Source: Plutella xylostella (lineage: Eukaryota; Arthropoda; Insecta; Lepidoptera; Plutellidae). From it: DNA of 64,000 nucleotides. The notes beneath the pieces were generated by a model. That model saw only the letters and a program-made list of their open reading frames with translations. It ran no database searches and was not told the origin of the DNA. Shown piece after piece: positions 8,863-18,388 of this stretch. The position numbers and the translations under genes were made by a program. Numbering within the stretch: position 1 is the stretch's first letter; each line of letters starts with the position of its first letter. The stretch lies in the NCBI RefSeq assembly GCF_932276165.1, contig NC_064004.1:10001-74000 (forward strand). The letters run 5' to 3'.

Positions 8863-11800
8863 TTTATAATAAGCTTTTTTACTGAGTTTCTCTTTAATGT
8901 AACACTTAAACTTATTCTCTGGCATTTGAGCAACTTCTGCTGGAAGCTTATTATAAAATCTAATACAGTACCCTAAAAACGATTTATTAACTTTCGCCAG
9001 ACGCATCGCTGGAAAAGCCAGCTTATGCTTGTTCCTAGTATTAATGTCATGATTACTGCCAATTGTATCAAAAGTTGAAATATTCTTTCGTACATACATT
9101 AAATTGGAAAAAATGAACTGACATGGAACTGTAAGGATGTTAATTTCTTTAAATAGTTCTCTCAATGAATCCCTGGAACCAAGTTTGTATATAGAGCGGA
9201 TGGCTCTTTTCTGTAATACAAATATAGTTTCAATATCAGCTGCTCTACCCCAAAGCAAAATGCCATACGATAATAAGCTGTGGAAATAACTAAAGTAAAC
9301 TAATCTGGCGGTTTCAACGTCGGTCAGCTGTCTAATTTTCCGTACAGCAAAAGCTGCGGAGCTCAACCTTCCAGACAATTTTTCAATGTGAGGTCCCCAC
9401 TGTAACTTTGAATCTATAGTCATCCCAAGAAAGACAGTATCATTAACTAGGTCCAATTTATTCCCATCTAGAATAATGTTAGTATCGCATTGTCTAACAT
9501 TCGGCAGTGTAAATTTAATACATTTCGTTTTCTTAGAATTCAATAGAAGATTATTAACGGTAAACCAATCGTGTATGTCAGATAGAATTGAATTAATTTC
9601 ATTAAAATTATTTTCTCTTCTTTTAACTTTAAAAAGCAAAGAAGTATCGTCAGCAAATAAAACTATATTAGTCAATTTTTCAACCATAAAAGGTAAGTCA
9701 TTAATATAAATGAGGAATAAAAATGGTCCTAGAATAGATCCTTGAGGGACGCCTATTTTTACATGAGCCCCCTGTGATTTAGTATTGTTAATATCGACCC
9801 TTTGTTGTCTCTTGTCTAAATATGAAGATATCAAATCTAAAGCCTTTCCTCCTATTCCATAGTATCTAAGTTTCGAAATTAAAGTCTGATGGTCTACACA
9901 ATCAAACGCCTTCGACAGATCACAGAAGACTCCAATAGCATCGTGATGGTCTTCCCAGGCGTCAAATATGTGCTTAATCAACGCAGTACCGGCATCGGCT
10001 GTTGATTTGCCTTTTGTAAAACCATACTGCTGGCTATGAAACAATCGAGCATCATTGAAATGCAAAAGCATCTGGCTGAGTATGACCCTCTCAAATATTT
10101 TACTCAAAACTGGAAGAACCGAGACAGGCCTGAAATTTGCAGGGTCCTCCATATCCCCACTTTTGAACAGAGGTATAATTTTACTAAATTTCATAAGATC
10201 TGGGAACACACCTTCAGCGATACATTTATTAAAGATGTTAGCCAAAATTGGGGCGATTTTATTAATAATAGAAAGAACAAATTTAACTGACATTCCCCAC
10301 AAGTCTTCAGTTTTCTTCATATTTAATGACTTAAATGTTTTTATAATAGTTAATGTATTAATATATCTGAATTTAAATTCCTTATCGGTTGAAGGTGCGT
10401 TCTCCTTCGTCAGGGTTTCAGCTGCTGCAGCCGAAGAATCTAGGTTACACGTAGTCTCTAAAGGAATGTTCGTAAAAAACTCTTCAAAGACCCTCGCCAC
10501 CGCATCATTCGATGTTATAATGTCATTGCCTACCTTCAAAGATAAATTTGTCTCGCGTGTTCGATTCTTCCCCGTTTCGTTATTAATAATAGTCCAAACG
10601 GCCTTAGATTTGTTAGCAGAGTCTTTAATCTTGTTATTAATAAAAATTGTCTTCGCACAGTGACAGACACATTTATACATCTTGCTATATTTCTTCACAT
10701 AAGATTGAAAGTCAGGTCGGAGTATGAATGTTTTCATCTCATACAGATCATATAATGTCGCCCTGCTTTTGCGAATACCCTCTGTAGCCCAGTCACAAAA
10801 TTTAATTTTATTGTCAATCAAAACTTCCTTCGTTTCAAAATTACTCTCAAACTCATCAGCTATTATCTTAAACAAGTTACTATACATCTCATTAGAATTG
10901 CAATCTAATTTAACATTCGGAAGTTTTTCGTCTAGTTTCTTCAAGTAATTGTCAATTTTCTTTGTAGTAAGCGGTCTGCATCTCACCTTAGTTTTATTTG
11001 TCTTGTCAGTGTTTACTAAGGTAATGGTCTGCCCACTGTGGTCTGACCTCAGGCAATTAATCACACTACTGTCTTTAAACTCACAGTTACAGAATATGTT
11101 ATCTAGACAAGTGGCTGACGTGGGTGTAATTCTAGTTGGTTCCAGAAAAACATTAAAAAGATTAAATGATTTAAAAAGTAACAACAATTTCGATCTATTA
11201 GGAGAGTCACCTAATAGGTCAACATTAAAGTCACCACACACTATTACTTCCTTTTTACTATTGGAAGCTAACCTTAGAACATCCTCCATGACAGTCTCAA
11301 AGGTAATAAAATCACCAGTAGGTGGCCTGTAGGTACATACTATTATATACTTATTAAGCTCTGCACATGAAATTTCTATATGGTGTTTAACAGAAAGAGC
11401 AACTATATCCTTTCGTTCTTTACATTTACAATTTTCTTTAAGAAATATAAGTGACCCACCATGCTCGTTGATATTTCTGTTAAAACAGCTTATAAGTTTG
11501 TAATTTTTTAATTGGAACATCATTTTATTCTCGTCTAACCAATGTTCTGTGATACATAAACAATCAATGTTAAATTTTTCCGAAAATAGTTCTATTTCTA
11601 ACAATTTAGAAGAAATACTCTGAATATTCTGATGTACCAATTTAAATTCATTCTTAAATGTCTTGTCCTTCGATAGTTTTGAGCCGAGAGAGCAGTGAAC
11701 TGAATCAATCTTTATATCAACGCTATGATGCTCTCCCGTTGTCTGAAAATCTAATTTAAGAAATTCTAAGAAATTGATACAGTCAGATTTATAACACGCA

Positions 11801-13491
11801 TTGTACATATTTTTATTTAGGCTACATGTCATATAATTGTATTTGTCAGGCAGTGTGCAAGAATAAGGAAATGCACAAACAAATATATGTTTTGCAGGAA
11901 TGCTTTCTAATATAGCAAAACTTCTATTTATATCAGAATTTGACACACCTAAACTATTTCCCACCATAATTAATATAGTAGTTTTTTCGGTGTACGACCT
12001 CTCTGAAATCAGTTGTACTATTTGTGCGAATGAAAGTTCTGGGTAACAATGATTAACAACATTTCCAGTTACATGATTACCCAACATGTGCCCGAAATCC
12101 TTGCCAAGCCTATCGGAGTATACAACTGTGCTGTAATCCTTGGCTGAACTGCTACTACTTGTATCAGTAGTAAGCCTTGTCAAGTAAGTGGGTGACATCT
12201 TAGGTAACTGCTTATTACCTACTATTCTACTAGCTGCCTGAGCATAGGTGGGTATCCTATGTAATTTATTATTGGAGGTCGGAAAAACATCTGCTGTAGC
12301 CGATTTACTCTGGATGACCCTTGAGGATGGCGTGGCCGTCGGGAGGCTGGTGGTGGCCCTCGGGAGGATGGTGGTGGCCCTCGGGAGGATGGTGGTGGTC
12401 CCCGAGAGTCTGGTGGTGATCCCCGAGAGTCCAGTGGTGGCCAACGGGATGCTGTTTGTGGCCTCCGAGGTGGTGGTGGCCCTTGGGAGGATGGTGGTGG
12501 TCCCCGAGAGTCCAGTGGTGGCCAGCGGGATGCTGTTTTTGGCCTCCGAGGTGGTGGTGGCCCTCGGGAGGATGGTGGTGGTCCCCGAGAGTCCAGTGGT
12601 GGCCAGCGGGATGCTGTTTGTGGCCTCCGAGGTGGTGGTGGTGGCCTCCGGAGATGCGGTGGTGGCTTCAGCAGGTGAAGACTTCTCCGGCAGCATCTCA
12701 ACCCGAACTAAGCCCACACTACTCAGCACCAGCAGCTGGTTTTCGTATTCCAGAGTTCTCTGTTCTAGGGCAGACTTCAGTGTGGCCAGCCTAGACTGTA
12801 GCATGGCAATGTTGAACTCGCACTCCTGGTTGTTGTCTGCGAGCTTCTGGTTGTAGTCTGACATCTCTTGTTCATATTTATTCACCAGTAGTTGAAGTCT
12901 CACTCTATCCTTTGTCAATGGAAGGTGCGTCTTATGCTTTTTCAATGCTCGCTCAGACTTCCTGATATATTTCTTTATTTTAATATATTTTTTAAGCCTG
13001 TTTGCACCTGTGATATTGGTTGATTTTCTTGGAGTTGTGAGGTCTATTGTTGGCATAGGGGTGGGGTGTAGGGTGACTAATTCATCGTACAATGCCATTG
13101 TCTTATCTGTTTCCTCGCTTGCATGTGCTTCATTTATTTGCTGGATCTCTGCGTGTGCTTCAGCCAATTGCTGCTCTAGGCTATAGATCTTAGACAAGGC
13201 AGCTTCATGTAAATCCTGACACTCTTTGTATGATCTAAGTACAATCTGTAGCTCATCACATTTGCCTTGCAAGTCTTGGTATTGGATGTCCATTTCAGCT
13301 ATGTCATTCTTTAAGTCCGAGTTCTTTTTTAAAAGGGAATCAAATTCCTTTTCATTGTCCTCCCGCTCTGCCATCAGTTGGCTTGAGAGGTCACGAGATG
13401 CCTTGAGATCCTCCAAAGCTGTCCTCAGCTGGATCTCCAGGTCACGGCTCTGCACCTTCCGGGTCGTCATCCTCGACATGTCTGAAACCAC
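8803..13491 (-). CDS. LINE polyprotein with ORF1 fused to ORF2 by an internal deletion (antisense copy)
   Basis: An open frame of 1562 codons starting MVSDMSRMTTRK at 13491. It holds the full N-terminal coiled coil (RDLEIQLRTALEDLKASRDL onward), the Thr-rich repeat, the esterase-like domain, then endonuclease and RT. The two proteins separated in the plus copy are joined here. The plus copy has about 190 bp between SDCINF and LDFQTTGEH that this copy replaces with a few bases (near 11757-11775), deleting the end of ORF1 and its stop and restoring phase. The true C terminus lies in the 3758-4044 fragment; past about 8868 the frame reads nonsense from the tail of the inserted copy (KLKLKLKLKFF). 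Confidence 0.82.
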   Translation of the reverse strand: MVSDMSRMTTRKVQSRDLEIQLRTALEDLKASRDLSSQLMAEREDNEKEFDSLLKKNSDLKNDIAEMDIQYQDLQGKCDELQIVLRSYKECQDLHEAALSKIYSLEQQLAEAHAEIQQINEAHASEETDKTMALYDELVTLHPTPMPTIDLTTPRKSTNITGANRLKKYIKIKKYIRKSERALKKHKTHLPLTKDRVRLQLLVNKYEQEMSDYNQKLADNNQECEFNIAMLQSRLATLKSALEQRTLEYENQLLVLSSVGLVRVEMLPEKSSPAEATTASPEATTTTSEATNSIPLATTGLSGTTTILPRATTTSEAKNSIPLATTGLSGTTTILPRATTTSEATNSIPLATTGLSGITTRLSGTTTILPRATTILPRATTSLPTATPSSRVIQSKSATADVFPTSNNKLHRIPTYAQAASRIVGNKQLPKMSPTYLTRLTTDTSSSSSAKDYSTVVYSDRLGKDFGHMLGNHVTGNVVNHCYPELSFAQIVQLISERSYTEKTTILIMVGNSLGVSNSDINRSFAILESIPAKHIFVCAFPYSCTLPDKYNYMTCSLNKNMYNACYKSDCINFLEFLKLDFQTTGEHHSVDIKIDSVHCSLGSKLSKDKTFKNEFKLVHQNIQSISSKLLEIELFSEKFNIDCLCITEHWLDENKMMFQLKNYKLISCFNRNINEHGGSLIFLKENCKCKERKDIVALSVKHHIEISCAELNKYIIVCTYRPPTGDFITFETVMEDVLRLASNSKKEVIVCGDFNVDLLGDSPNRSKLLLLFKSFNLFNVFLEPTRITPTSATCLDNIFCNCEFKDSSVINCLRSDHSGQTITLVNTDKTNKTKVRCRPLTTKKIDNYLKKLDEKLPNVKLDCNSNEMYSNLFKIIADEFESNFETKEVLIDNKIKFCDWATEGIRKSRATLYDLYEMKTFILRPDFQSYVKKYSKMYKCVCHCAKTIFINNKIKDSANKSKAVWTIINNETGKNRTRETNLSLKVGNDIITSNDAVARVFEEFFTNIPLETTCNLDSSAAAAETLTKENAPSTDKEFKFRYINTLTIIKTFKSLNMKKTEDLWGMSVKFVLSIINKIAPILANIFNKCIAEGVFPDLMKFSKIIPLFKSGDMEDPANFRPVSVLPVLSKIFERVILSQMLLHFNDARLFHSQQYGFTKGKSTADAGTALIKHIFDAWEDHHDAIGVFCDLSKAFDCVDHQTLISKLRYYGIGGKALDLISSYLDKRQQRVDINNTKSQGAHVKIGVPQGSILGPFLFLIYINDLPFMVEKLTNIVLFADDTSLLFKVKRRENNFNEINSILSDIHDWFTVNNLLLNSKKTKCIKFTLPNVRQCDTNIILDGNKLDLVNDTVFLGMTIDSKLQWGPHIEKLSGRLSSAAFAVRKIRQLTDVETARLVYFSYFHSLLSYGILLWGRAADIETIFVLQKRAIRSIYKLGSRDSLRELFKEINILTVPCQFIFSNLMYVRKNISTFDTIGSNHDINTRNKHKLAFPAMRLAKVNKSFLGYCIRFYNKLPAEVAQMPENKFKCYIKEKLSKKAYYKLKLKLKLKFFYSTYKYKIF

Positions 13492-14322
13492 CCGGGGTTA
13501 CCCGTTAGTATGTTGATAGGTAGAATTGAGAGGATGTTTATCCAAGATATATACAAAATAACCCTCTTTAGGTATAACTTGATCAAACCAATCAAAACTT
13601 GATATATTGTAAGTCTATGTAAAAATGATCAAAAGGTAACTTATTTGTTAGTTATCATATACAATGTAGTCATGAACACAAACTATGGGTGGGGAGGGAG
13701 TAATATGCATAATATGTTACTTAAATGAATAGGTACTCAGTGGTATTATTGACTTAGAATTATGTAAACTTTAAGCCAAAAAAACAATCACTTGATCATT
13801 ATTCAATGAAGTACTAATACTAATAGCAATTAAGTAGGTGGAGACTATGGTATAGTAATAATAGGGAATAAGGGATACAAAAGCTAATAGAAAGTTTGAA
13901 AATTTGAAATGAAAACAACAGAGTTTGAAAATGACAAAGTCTAAAAGTGGGTTAAGGAAGTGTGAAAAACATTTCACGTATGCAGCAAACTAATGAATAA
14001 TGATTAAATAATTTAGTGATTATGATTTTAAATGAGTAATACTAGTAAAAATATGTAATTTTAACAATACTCCCCTGATAGATATCCGTTGGCAAATTCG
14101 AACTTTGACAGGTGCCGCTGCTTCAAATATCCGAGTCCCGTAAGTGTTTTATTTCAGGGTTTGAAGGCTTGTCTTCATTTGCACAGCTGTATAACACTAT
14201 ATTCTTTAAGTTAACACTAGTTTTAAACGTAATTAGACATTAAATTTAGTAATATTAAAATAAATTAAATCAGCTGGTTTTTTTGACACCCGGTTCGTAG
14301 GGTTGCCAGGGAGAAAAAAAAA
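13492..14322 (-). other. 5' leader of the antisense LINE
   Basis: About 830 bp between the ORF1 start and the gagcta duplication, with no supported gene. It is AT-rich, except near the 5' end (about 14085-14160 and 14285-14310), where an internal promoter would be expected on the minus strand. A short poly-A-like run (14313-14322) lies next to the duplication. Confidence 0.6.
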
Positions 14323-17046
14323 GAGCTACAGAACCTGAAAAGTGAAGTCTCTAAAAAGAAGAGGAGAATTAGATGTGCTGCTCCACGACGCCGGAACTGG
14401 GTGGTGAAGGAATACCTGGAACAAAAAGAAAAGTATGAATTAGCAGTGAGCAAGGCACAAACTGAAGGATGGAAGGAGTTTTGCGGGAAACAAGACGGCG
14501 AAAGTTTATGGGATGGCATCTACAGGGTGATCGCAAAAGCAAAAAGGAGACACGAAGACATGCCCATGGTAGAGGGGGGTAGAACTTTGAGTCCGGAAGA
14601 GTCAGTGAGCCTGCTGGCTAAAACCTTCTTTCCTAAAGACTGCACCAATGGGGACACAGCCGAACATCTGGCTATAAGGGAAGCAGCTGTGAAGTCTACT
14701 GACATAAAACAAGACGACTCATGGGATCCACCTTTCACAGCTGACGAACTTAGATTTGCAGTGAGAAGTTTTAGCTGCAAGAAGGCGCCCGGCAATGACG
14801 GTTTCACAGCCGATATCTGCAGTGCTGCCATTGCCGCTGACGAAGAAGCATTCCTAGCCATCACAAACAAGTGCCTTGAGATAGCGCATTTCCCGATTCC
14901 TTGGAAGGAAGCCGCAGTGGTGGTACTCAGGAAATCGGGAAAAGAAGTGTATACTGTCCCAAAAGCACATCGACCCATTGGGCTATTGTCGATGATGGGA
15001 AAAATCCTTGAAAAAATGTTGGTGAGAAGGATAAGATGGCATGTGTCTCCCAGGATGAACTTACGGCAGTATGGCTTTGTCCCACAAAGAAGTACTGAGG
15101 ACGCGTTGTACGACATCATTGGGTACGTCGAATCAAAACTGAAGGACAAAAAGATCGTGGTACTAGTCTCACTTGACATTGAGGGGGCTTTTGATAGTGC
15201 ATGGTGGCCTGCGGTAAAATGTCAGCTGGCCGAAAAAAGATGTCCTTGCAATCTCCGTAGATTAGTGGCGAGTTACCTGGAGGACAGGACAATTACAATG
15301 AAGTACTCAGGGGCAGAATGCAAAAGAAATACGACGAAAGGCTGCGTACAAGGCTCGATCGCAGGCCCCACATTCTGGAACCTGCTGCTTGACCCACTCC
15401 TCCAGGAACTAGAGGACAGTCATATTCACTGCCAAGCGTTTGCTGATGATGTGGTGCTCATCTACTCCGGAGACACAGCACTAGAATTAGAGAGCCAGAT
15501 CAATGTCAGTCTTGCCCGTGTTAGCGAGTGGGGGACTAAAAACAAGCTTAAATTTGCTCCGCATAAAACAAATGCGATGTTGCTAACAAATAAACTTAAG
15601 TACGATACCCCACGGCTGCGCATGGGCACCACTGACATTGAGCTGGTCAACGAAATCAAAATTCTTGGCCTCATCATAGATAGAAAACTAACCTTTCAGA
15701 GCCACGTCGCCTATGTGTGCAAGAAAGCTATTAATATTTACAAAGGTTTAGCTAGAGCGGCCAAAGTGACATGGGGCCTGAATCCGGAGGTGGTGAGAAC
15801 CATATACGTGGCAGTGATTGAGCCCATAATCTTGTACGCGTCGAGTGCATGGGTAAAGGCAGCGGACAAAGTATATATTAAAAACCAGCTGAACACCGTT
15901 ATGAGAGGATTCGCTCAAAAAATATGCAAGGCACATAAAACTGTCTCAATGAACTCGGCTCTAATACTGACGGGACTGCTGCCACTTGACCTAAGAGTCA
16001 AGGAGGCCGCATCCCTGTATGAGGCAAAGAAAGGGAAGCCACAGCCAGTTCTGAAGGGCCGAAAAGTAGAGGAAAGGGCTAGCCCTCTCCAACGACCACA
16101 CCCTTCACAGGAGATTCAGTTAAACTTTGAGTGCCTAGAGAGTGAAGCGGAGGTGCAGGCACGCATGACAGACGGTGCAGCGCACATATTCACTGATGGC
16201 AGCAAAATTGAAGGCAAGGTCGGTTCAGCGCTATCTTGGTGGAACAGCGGAAATGAAGTAACCTGCCGAAAATTTAAGCTCGAGGATCACTGCACCGTCT
16301 TTCAGGCGGAACTTTACGCTGTTTACCGCGCCACAGAATTGGCGAAGACTAGGAAAGAGACCACACTCCACGTGTACAGCGACTCTAGATCGACGCTGGA
16401 ACTGCTCAGAGGAAGTGACTCTTCCCACCAACTGGCTGCCAAAACGAAGGACAACATCGCGTGTCTTTCCAAGAAGGGAAAGGAGGTGGTGCTCTTCTGG
16501 GTAAAGGCTCACATCGGCATAGAAGGGAACGAAAGGGCGGATGTCTTGGCAAAGGAAGCAGCCCTAAAAAAGAAGACAAAGGCGGACTATGATGATTGCC
16601 CGGTTTCCTTCATCAAACGAACGATCCGGGAGGGTACGGTTGATGAATGGAACCGCAGGTATACCAAGAAAGATAAGGCCAACGTCACAAAAATCTTCTT
16701 TCCTGATGCTGTTAACGCGTATATGATACGCACGAAAATAAATGTGACGCCACTGCACACTCAGATGTTCACAGGACATGGGGGTTTCTCGGAGTACCTC
16801 CATAGATTTAAGAAAAAAGACTCTGCAGCGTGCGTCTGCGATCCAGCCGTACCGGAGACCGTGCCACATATCCTCTTCGACTGTCCTAGATTTGGTAAAG
16901 CGCGCTTCGACATCAGTCAGATTCTAGACATCGACATAAATTTAAATTCAGCTTCTATGTTGATAGCATATAAAATGTATAGAGTAAGGTTTATAGAATA
17001 TTGTGAAAAAATATGTAAAGTAGTTATAAGTAAAAACAAAACTTAA
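14323..17046 (+). CDS. TRAS-like ORF2, C-terminal part: RT, RNase H, zinc motif
   Basis: Resumes the ORF2 frame after the nested insertion (ELQNLKSEVSKKKRR) and runs to TAA 17044-17046, about 907 codons. RT motifs: KKAPGNDGF, RPIGLLSMMGKILEKML, QYGFVPQRSTEDALYD, VSLDIEGAFDSAWW, CVQGSIAGPTFWNLLLDPLL and QAFADDVVLI with the active-site Asp pair. RNase H follows: HIFTDGSKIEG, FQAELYAVYRA, LHVYSDSRSTLELL, VKAHIGIEGNERAD. The C terminus has a CVCDP...HILFDC zinc motif, usual in R1/TRAS ORF2. No in-frame stop is seen, so the element was intact when the LINE landed. Alone this fragment has no endonuclease domain. Confidence 0.87.
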   Translation, partial: ELQNLKSEVSKKKRRIRCAAPRRRNWVVKEYLEQKEKYELAVSKAQTEGWKEFCGKQDGESLWDGIYRVIAKAKRRHEDMPMVEGGRTLSPEESVSLLAKTFFPKDCTNGDTAEHLAIREAAVKSTDIKQDDSWDPPFTADELRFAVRSFSCKKAPGNDGFTADICSAAIAADEEAFLAITNKCLEIAHFPIPWKEAAVVVLRKSGKEVYTVPKAHRPIGLLSMMGKILEKMLVRRIRWHVSPRMNLRQYGFVPQRSTEDALYDIIGYVESKLKDKKIVVLVSLDIEGAFDSAWWPAVKCQLAEKRCPCNLRRLVASYLEDRTITMKYSGAECKRNTTKGCVQGSIAGPTFWNLLLDPLLQELEDSHIHCQAFADDVVLIYSGDTALELESQINVSLARVSEWGTKNKLKFAPHKTNAMLLTNKLKYDTPRLRMGTTDIELVNEIKILGLIIDRKLTFQSHVAYVCKKAINIYKGLARAAKVTWGLNPEVVRTIYVAVIEPIILYASSAWVKAADKVYIKNQLNTVMRGFAQKICKAHKTVSMNSALILTGLLPLDLRVKEAASLYEAKKGKPQPVLKGRKVEERASPLQRPHPSQEIQLNFECLESEAEVQARMTDGAAHIFTDGSKIEGKVGSALSWWNSGNEVTCRKFKLEDHCTVFQAELYAVYRATELAKTRKETTLHVYSDSRSTLELLRGSDSSHQLAAKTKDNIACLSKKGKEVVLFWVKAHIGIEGNERADVLAKEAALKKKTKADYDDCPVSFIKRTIREGTVDEWNRRYTKKDKANVTKIFFPDAVNAYMIRTKINVTPLHTQMFTGHGGFSEYLHRFKKKDSAACVCDPAVPETVPHILFDCPRFGKARFDISQILDIDINLNSASMLIAYKMYRVRFIEYCEKICKVVISKNKT

Positions 17047-17420
17047 AATACTGAAAAAACATGGTATTGATATAATGATTATATTTGTAATGTGTTAGAG
17101 TAAGTTATTTTAAGTTAACATTCGTAGTAGGTAAGAAACACTAACACTATCAATATAATGATAATATTGAATATGTGTTAGAGAGAGATATAAAAGATGA
17201 AAGAAAAAAAAAAACCAAAACAAAAAGATTAAAAAAATAAAAAAATAAAAAAAAAACTATACAAAAAAAATAAAAAAATAATTGTCTTATAGTGTACGTA
17301 TCACCAGATCTGTCTGACCGCATATGCGGCAACCCGTATTGCATGAGAAATAGAAATTAAGTTATATAATTAAGTTTTTGTTACGAAAAGTCTTGGGTTA
17401 TGCCCGGGGAGAATCAGAAA

Positions 17421-17499
17421 GGGAGGGGTTTTAGTCGGTGAGAGTCCGACACTACCTGGCAGTACGGGCTGTCAGGTGTCCATTAGGATTTCCCCTCCC
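17421..17499 (+). other. Predicted structured RNA element in TRAS 3' UTR (copy 1)
   Basis: A long-range stem gggagggg/cccctccc (17421-17428 with 17492-17499) encloses two hairpins. These are gtcgg/ccgac (17434-17438 with 17446-17450; loop tgagagt) and cctggcag/ctgtcagg (17455-17462 with 17469-17476). The same three stems occur in the second TRAS-like copy. A wobble pair here (G17459 with U) is A-U there, which supports real base pairing. 3' UTR structures are recognised by the RT in target-primed reverse transcription of related elements. Confidence 0.75.
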
Positions 17500-17525
17500 T
17501 ACGAAGGAAAAAAAAAAAAAAAAAA

Positions 17526-17570
17526 CCTAACCTAACCTAACCTAACCTAACCTAACCTAACCTAACCTAA
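17526..17570 (+). repeat. Telomeric repeat (CCTAA)9
   Basis: Nine perfect CCTAA units directly after the poly-A of TRAS-like copy 1 and before the truncated 5' end of copy 2. This is the canonical insect telomere repeat read on the C-rich strand, so the chromosome end should be to the left. Confidence 0.95.
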
Positions 17571-17572
17571 CC

Positions 17573-17703
17573 AGAGCAACTCCCAACTGTCGAAACTGCA
17601 ACCACGCAAAACTGGACAATACTGACCACAACGCCTTCGACGCGCAATGCCCGACTCGACAGCGCTGGGACGCCCTCGCTAGAGCATCGGTGGCGTATTG
17701 CTA
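17573..17703 (+). pseudogene. TRAS ORF1 C-terminal fragment
   Basis: Reads ATPNCRNCNHAKLDNTDHN then FDAQCPTRQRWDALARASVAYC and a stop, closely matching the end of ORF1 in copy 1 (CRNCQLAKL...VAYC). Only the final CCHC knuckle and tail remain; everything upstream was lost by 5' truncation. Confidence 0.85.
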
Positions 17704-17705
17704 AG

Positions 17706-18062
17706 GTGGTAATGTGGACCGTGTCTGTAGAAGCGATAGGACTGATACCACTGGACCTGAGTGTCGAGGAGGTAGCATCAAAGGAGAAGATAGAGATAAT
17801 TAAGCCAGCTCACAAACTTACGCAAATATGTGTGGATTACGGGAGTTCGCCCAATATAAGATACTACAACAGGTTTTGCGCTTTTGGTATAAATTATAAT
17901 GATATAGCAGTAGGATGTAAAATAACAAATAATATAAATAGTCGACTAGTGTATAAATTGATTAGACTTAAGATACCTGTGGAACCCAGTTGTAATATAG
18001 TGATAATATATAACGAGTGTGTTAGAATAGGTAAATTAAGTATAAGTAACTTAGAAACGTAG
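17706..18062 (+). pseudogene. TRAS ORF2 remnant after the RT domain
   Basis: A 118-codon frame whose start (AIGLIPLDLSVEEVASK) resembles the post-RT segment of copy 1 (ALILTGLLPLDLRVKEAAS). The rest (NIRYYNRFCAFGINYND and on) does not match the RNase H or the zinc motif and may be translated 3' UTR. The endonuclease, the RT core and most of RNase H are deleted. Confidence 0.6.
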
Positions 18063-18388
18063 GCTAAGGGTGGCTTTTATCAAAGTGATAAATGTATTTA
18101 ACTTTTTATTTAAACACAATTTGAAATAAAATTTCGTAAAACATCTTTTACCACGACTTAAATATGATTAGTAATCTGTTAAACCTAAATGCGGTCAAAT
18201 GGCTATTTAACTTTACTAAACACATTTATCTACTACGCATGTCATGGCGTCAGTCGCGGCGATCAGCTGACCGACCGGCTGTCAAGAGAACTTTTCCATT
18301 TCTATCATTTTTCCTCAGTGATGTCTAGTTGTTGTCTGTGAGAGATTCAGAGGTCATTGTTCAGAGGTTATGTTGAGGTTAATAAATA

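Larger units (their letters stand above)
3758..14322 (-). mobile_element. Full-length CR1/Jockey-group LINE, antisense, inserted into TRAS ORF2 and itself split
   Basis: Two pieces of one minus-strand element: 8863-14322 (5' leader, ORF1 and nearly all of ORF2) and 3758-4044 (last codons, 3' UTR and the TTTGAG-type tail, read antisense as ctcaaactcaaa). Removing the plus-strand copy 4045-8862 together with one tttata leaves a continuous ~5.7 kb element with its tail next to gagcta at 3752-3757 and its 5' end next to gagcta at 14323-14328. The flanking TRAS frame is restored as D-E-L-Q-N across the duplication. The 5' terminus is a GC-containing stretch at about 14285-14322. The APE endonuclease and RT, the esterase-like ORF1 and the short-repeat tail suggest the CR1/Jockey superfamily; the exact clade is not determined. 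Confidence 0.88.
1..17525 (+). mobile_element. TRAS/R1-type telomere-associated non-LTR retrotransposon, copy 1 (interrupted)
   Basis: A long non-LTR element whose 5' end is probably left of the window. In order it has an AT-rich leader, ORF1 with CCHC knuckles, ORF2 with endonuclease-RT-RNase H, a structured 3' UTR and a poly-A tract at about 17508-17525. The poly-A abuts (CCTAA)9, the junction expected of TRAS-family elements that insert into the lepidopteran telomeric repeat. The element is broken at 3757/14323 by a nested LINE; the flanking direct repeat gagcta (3752-3757 and 14323-14328) shows where the single target was. Seen: ORFs, tail, telomeric junction. Known: TRAS/SART elements target TTAGG arrays. 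Inferred: TRAS rather than SART, from the poly-A/CCTAA polarity. Confidence 0.88.

Noticed and set aside
17526..17570. A CRISPR-like array
   Set aside because: Five-base contiguous telomeric repeat without spacers in a eukaryotic context.
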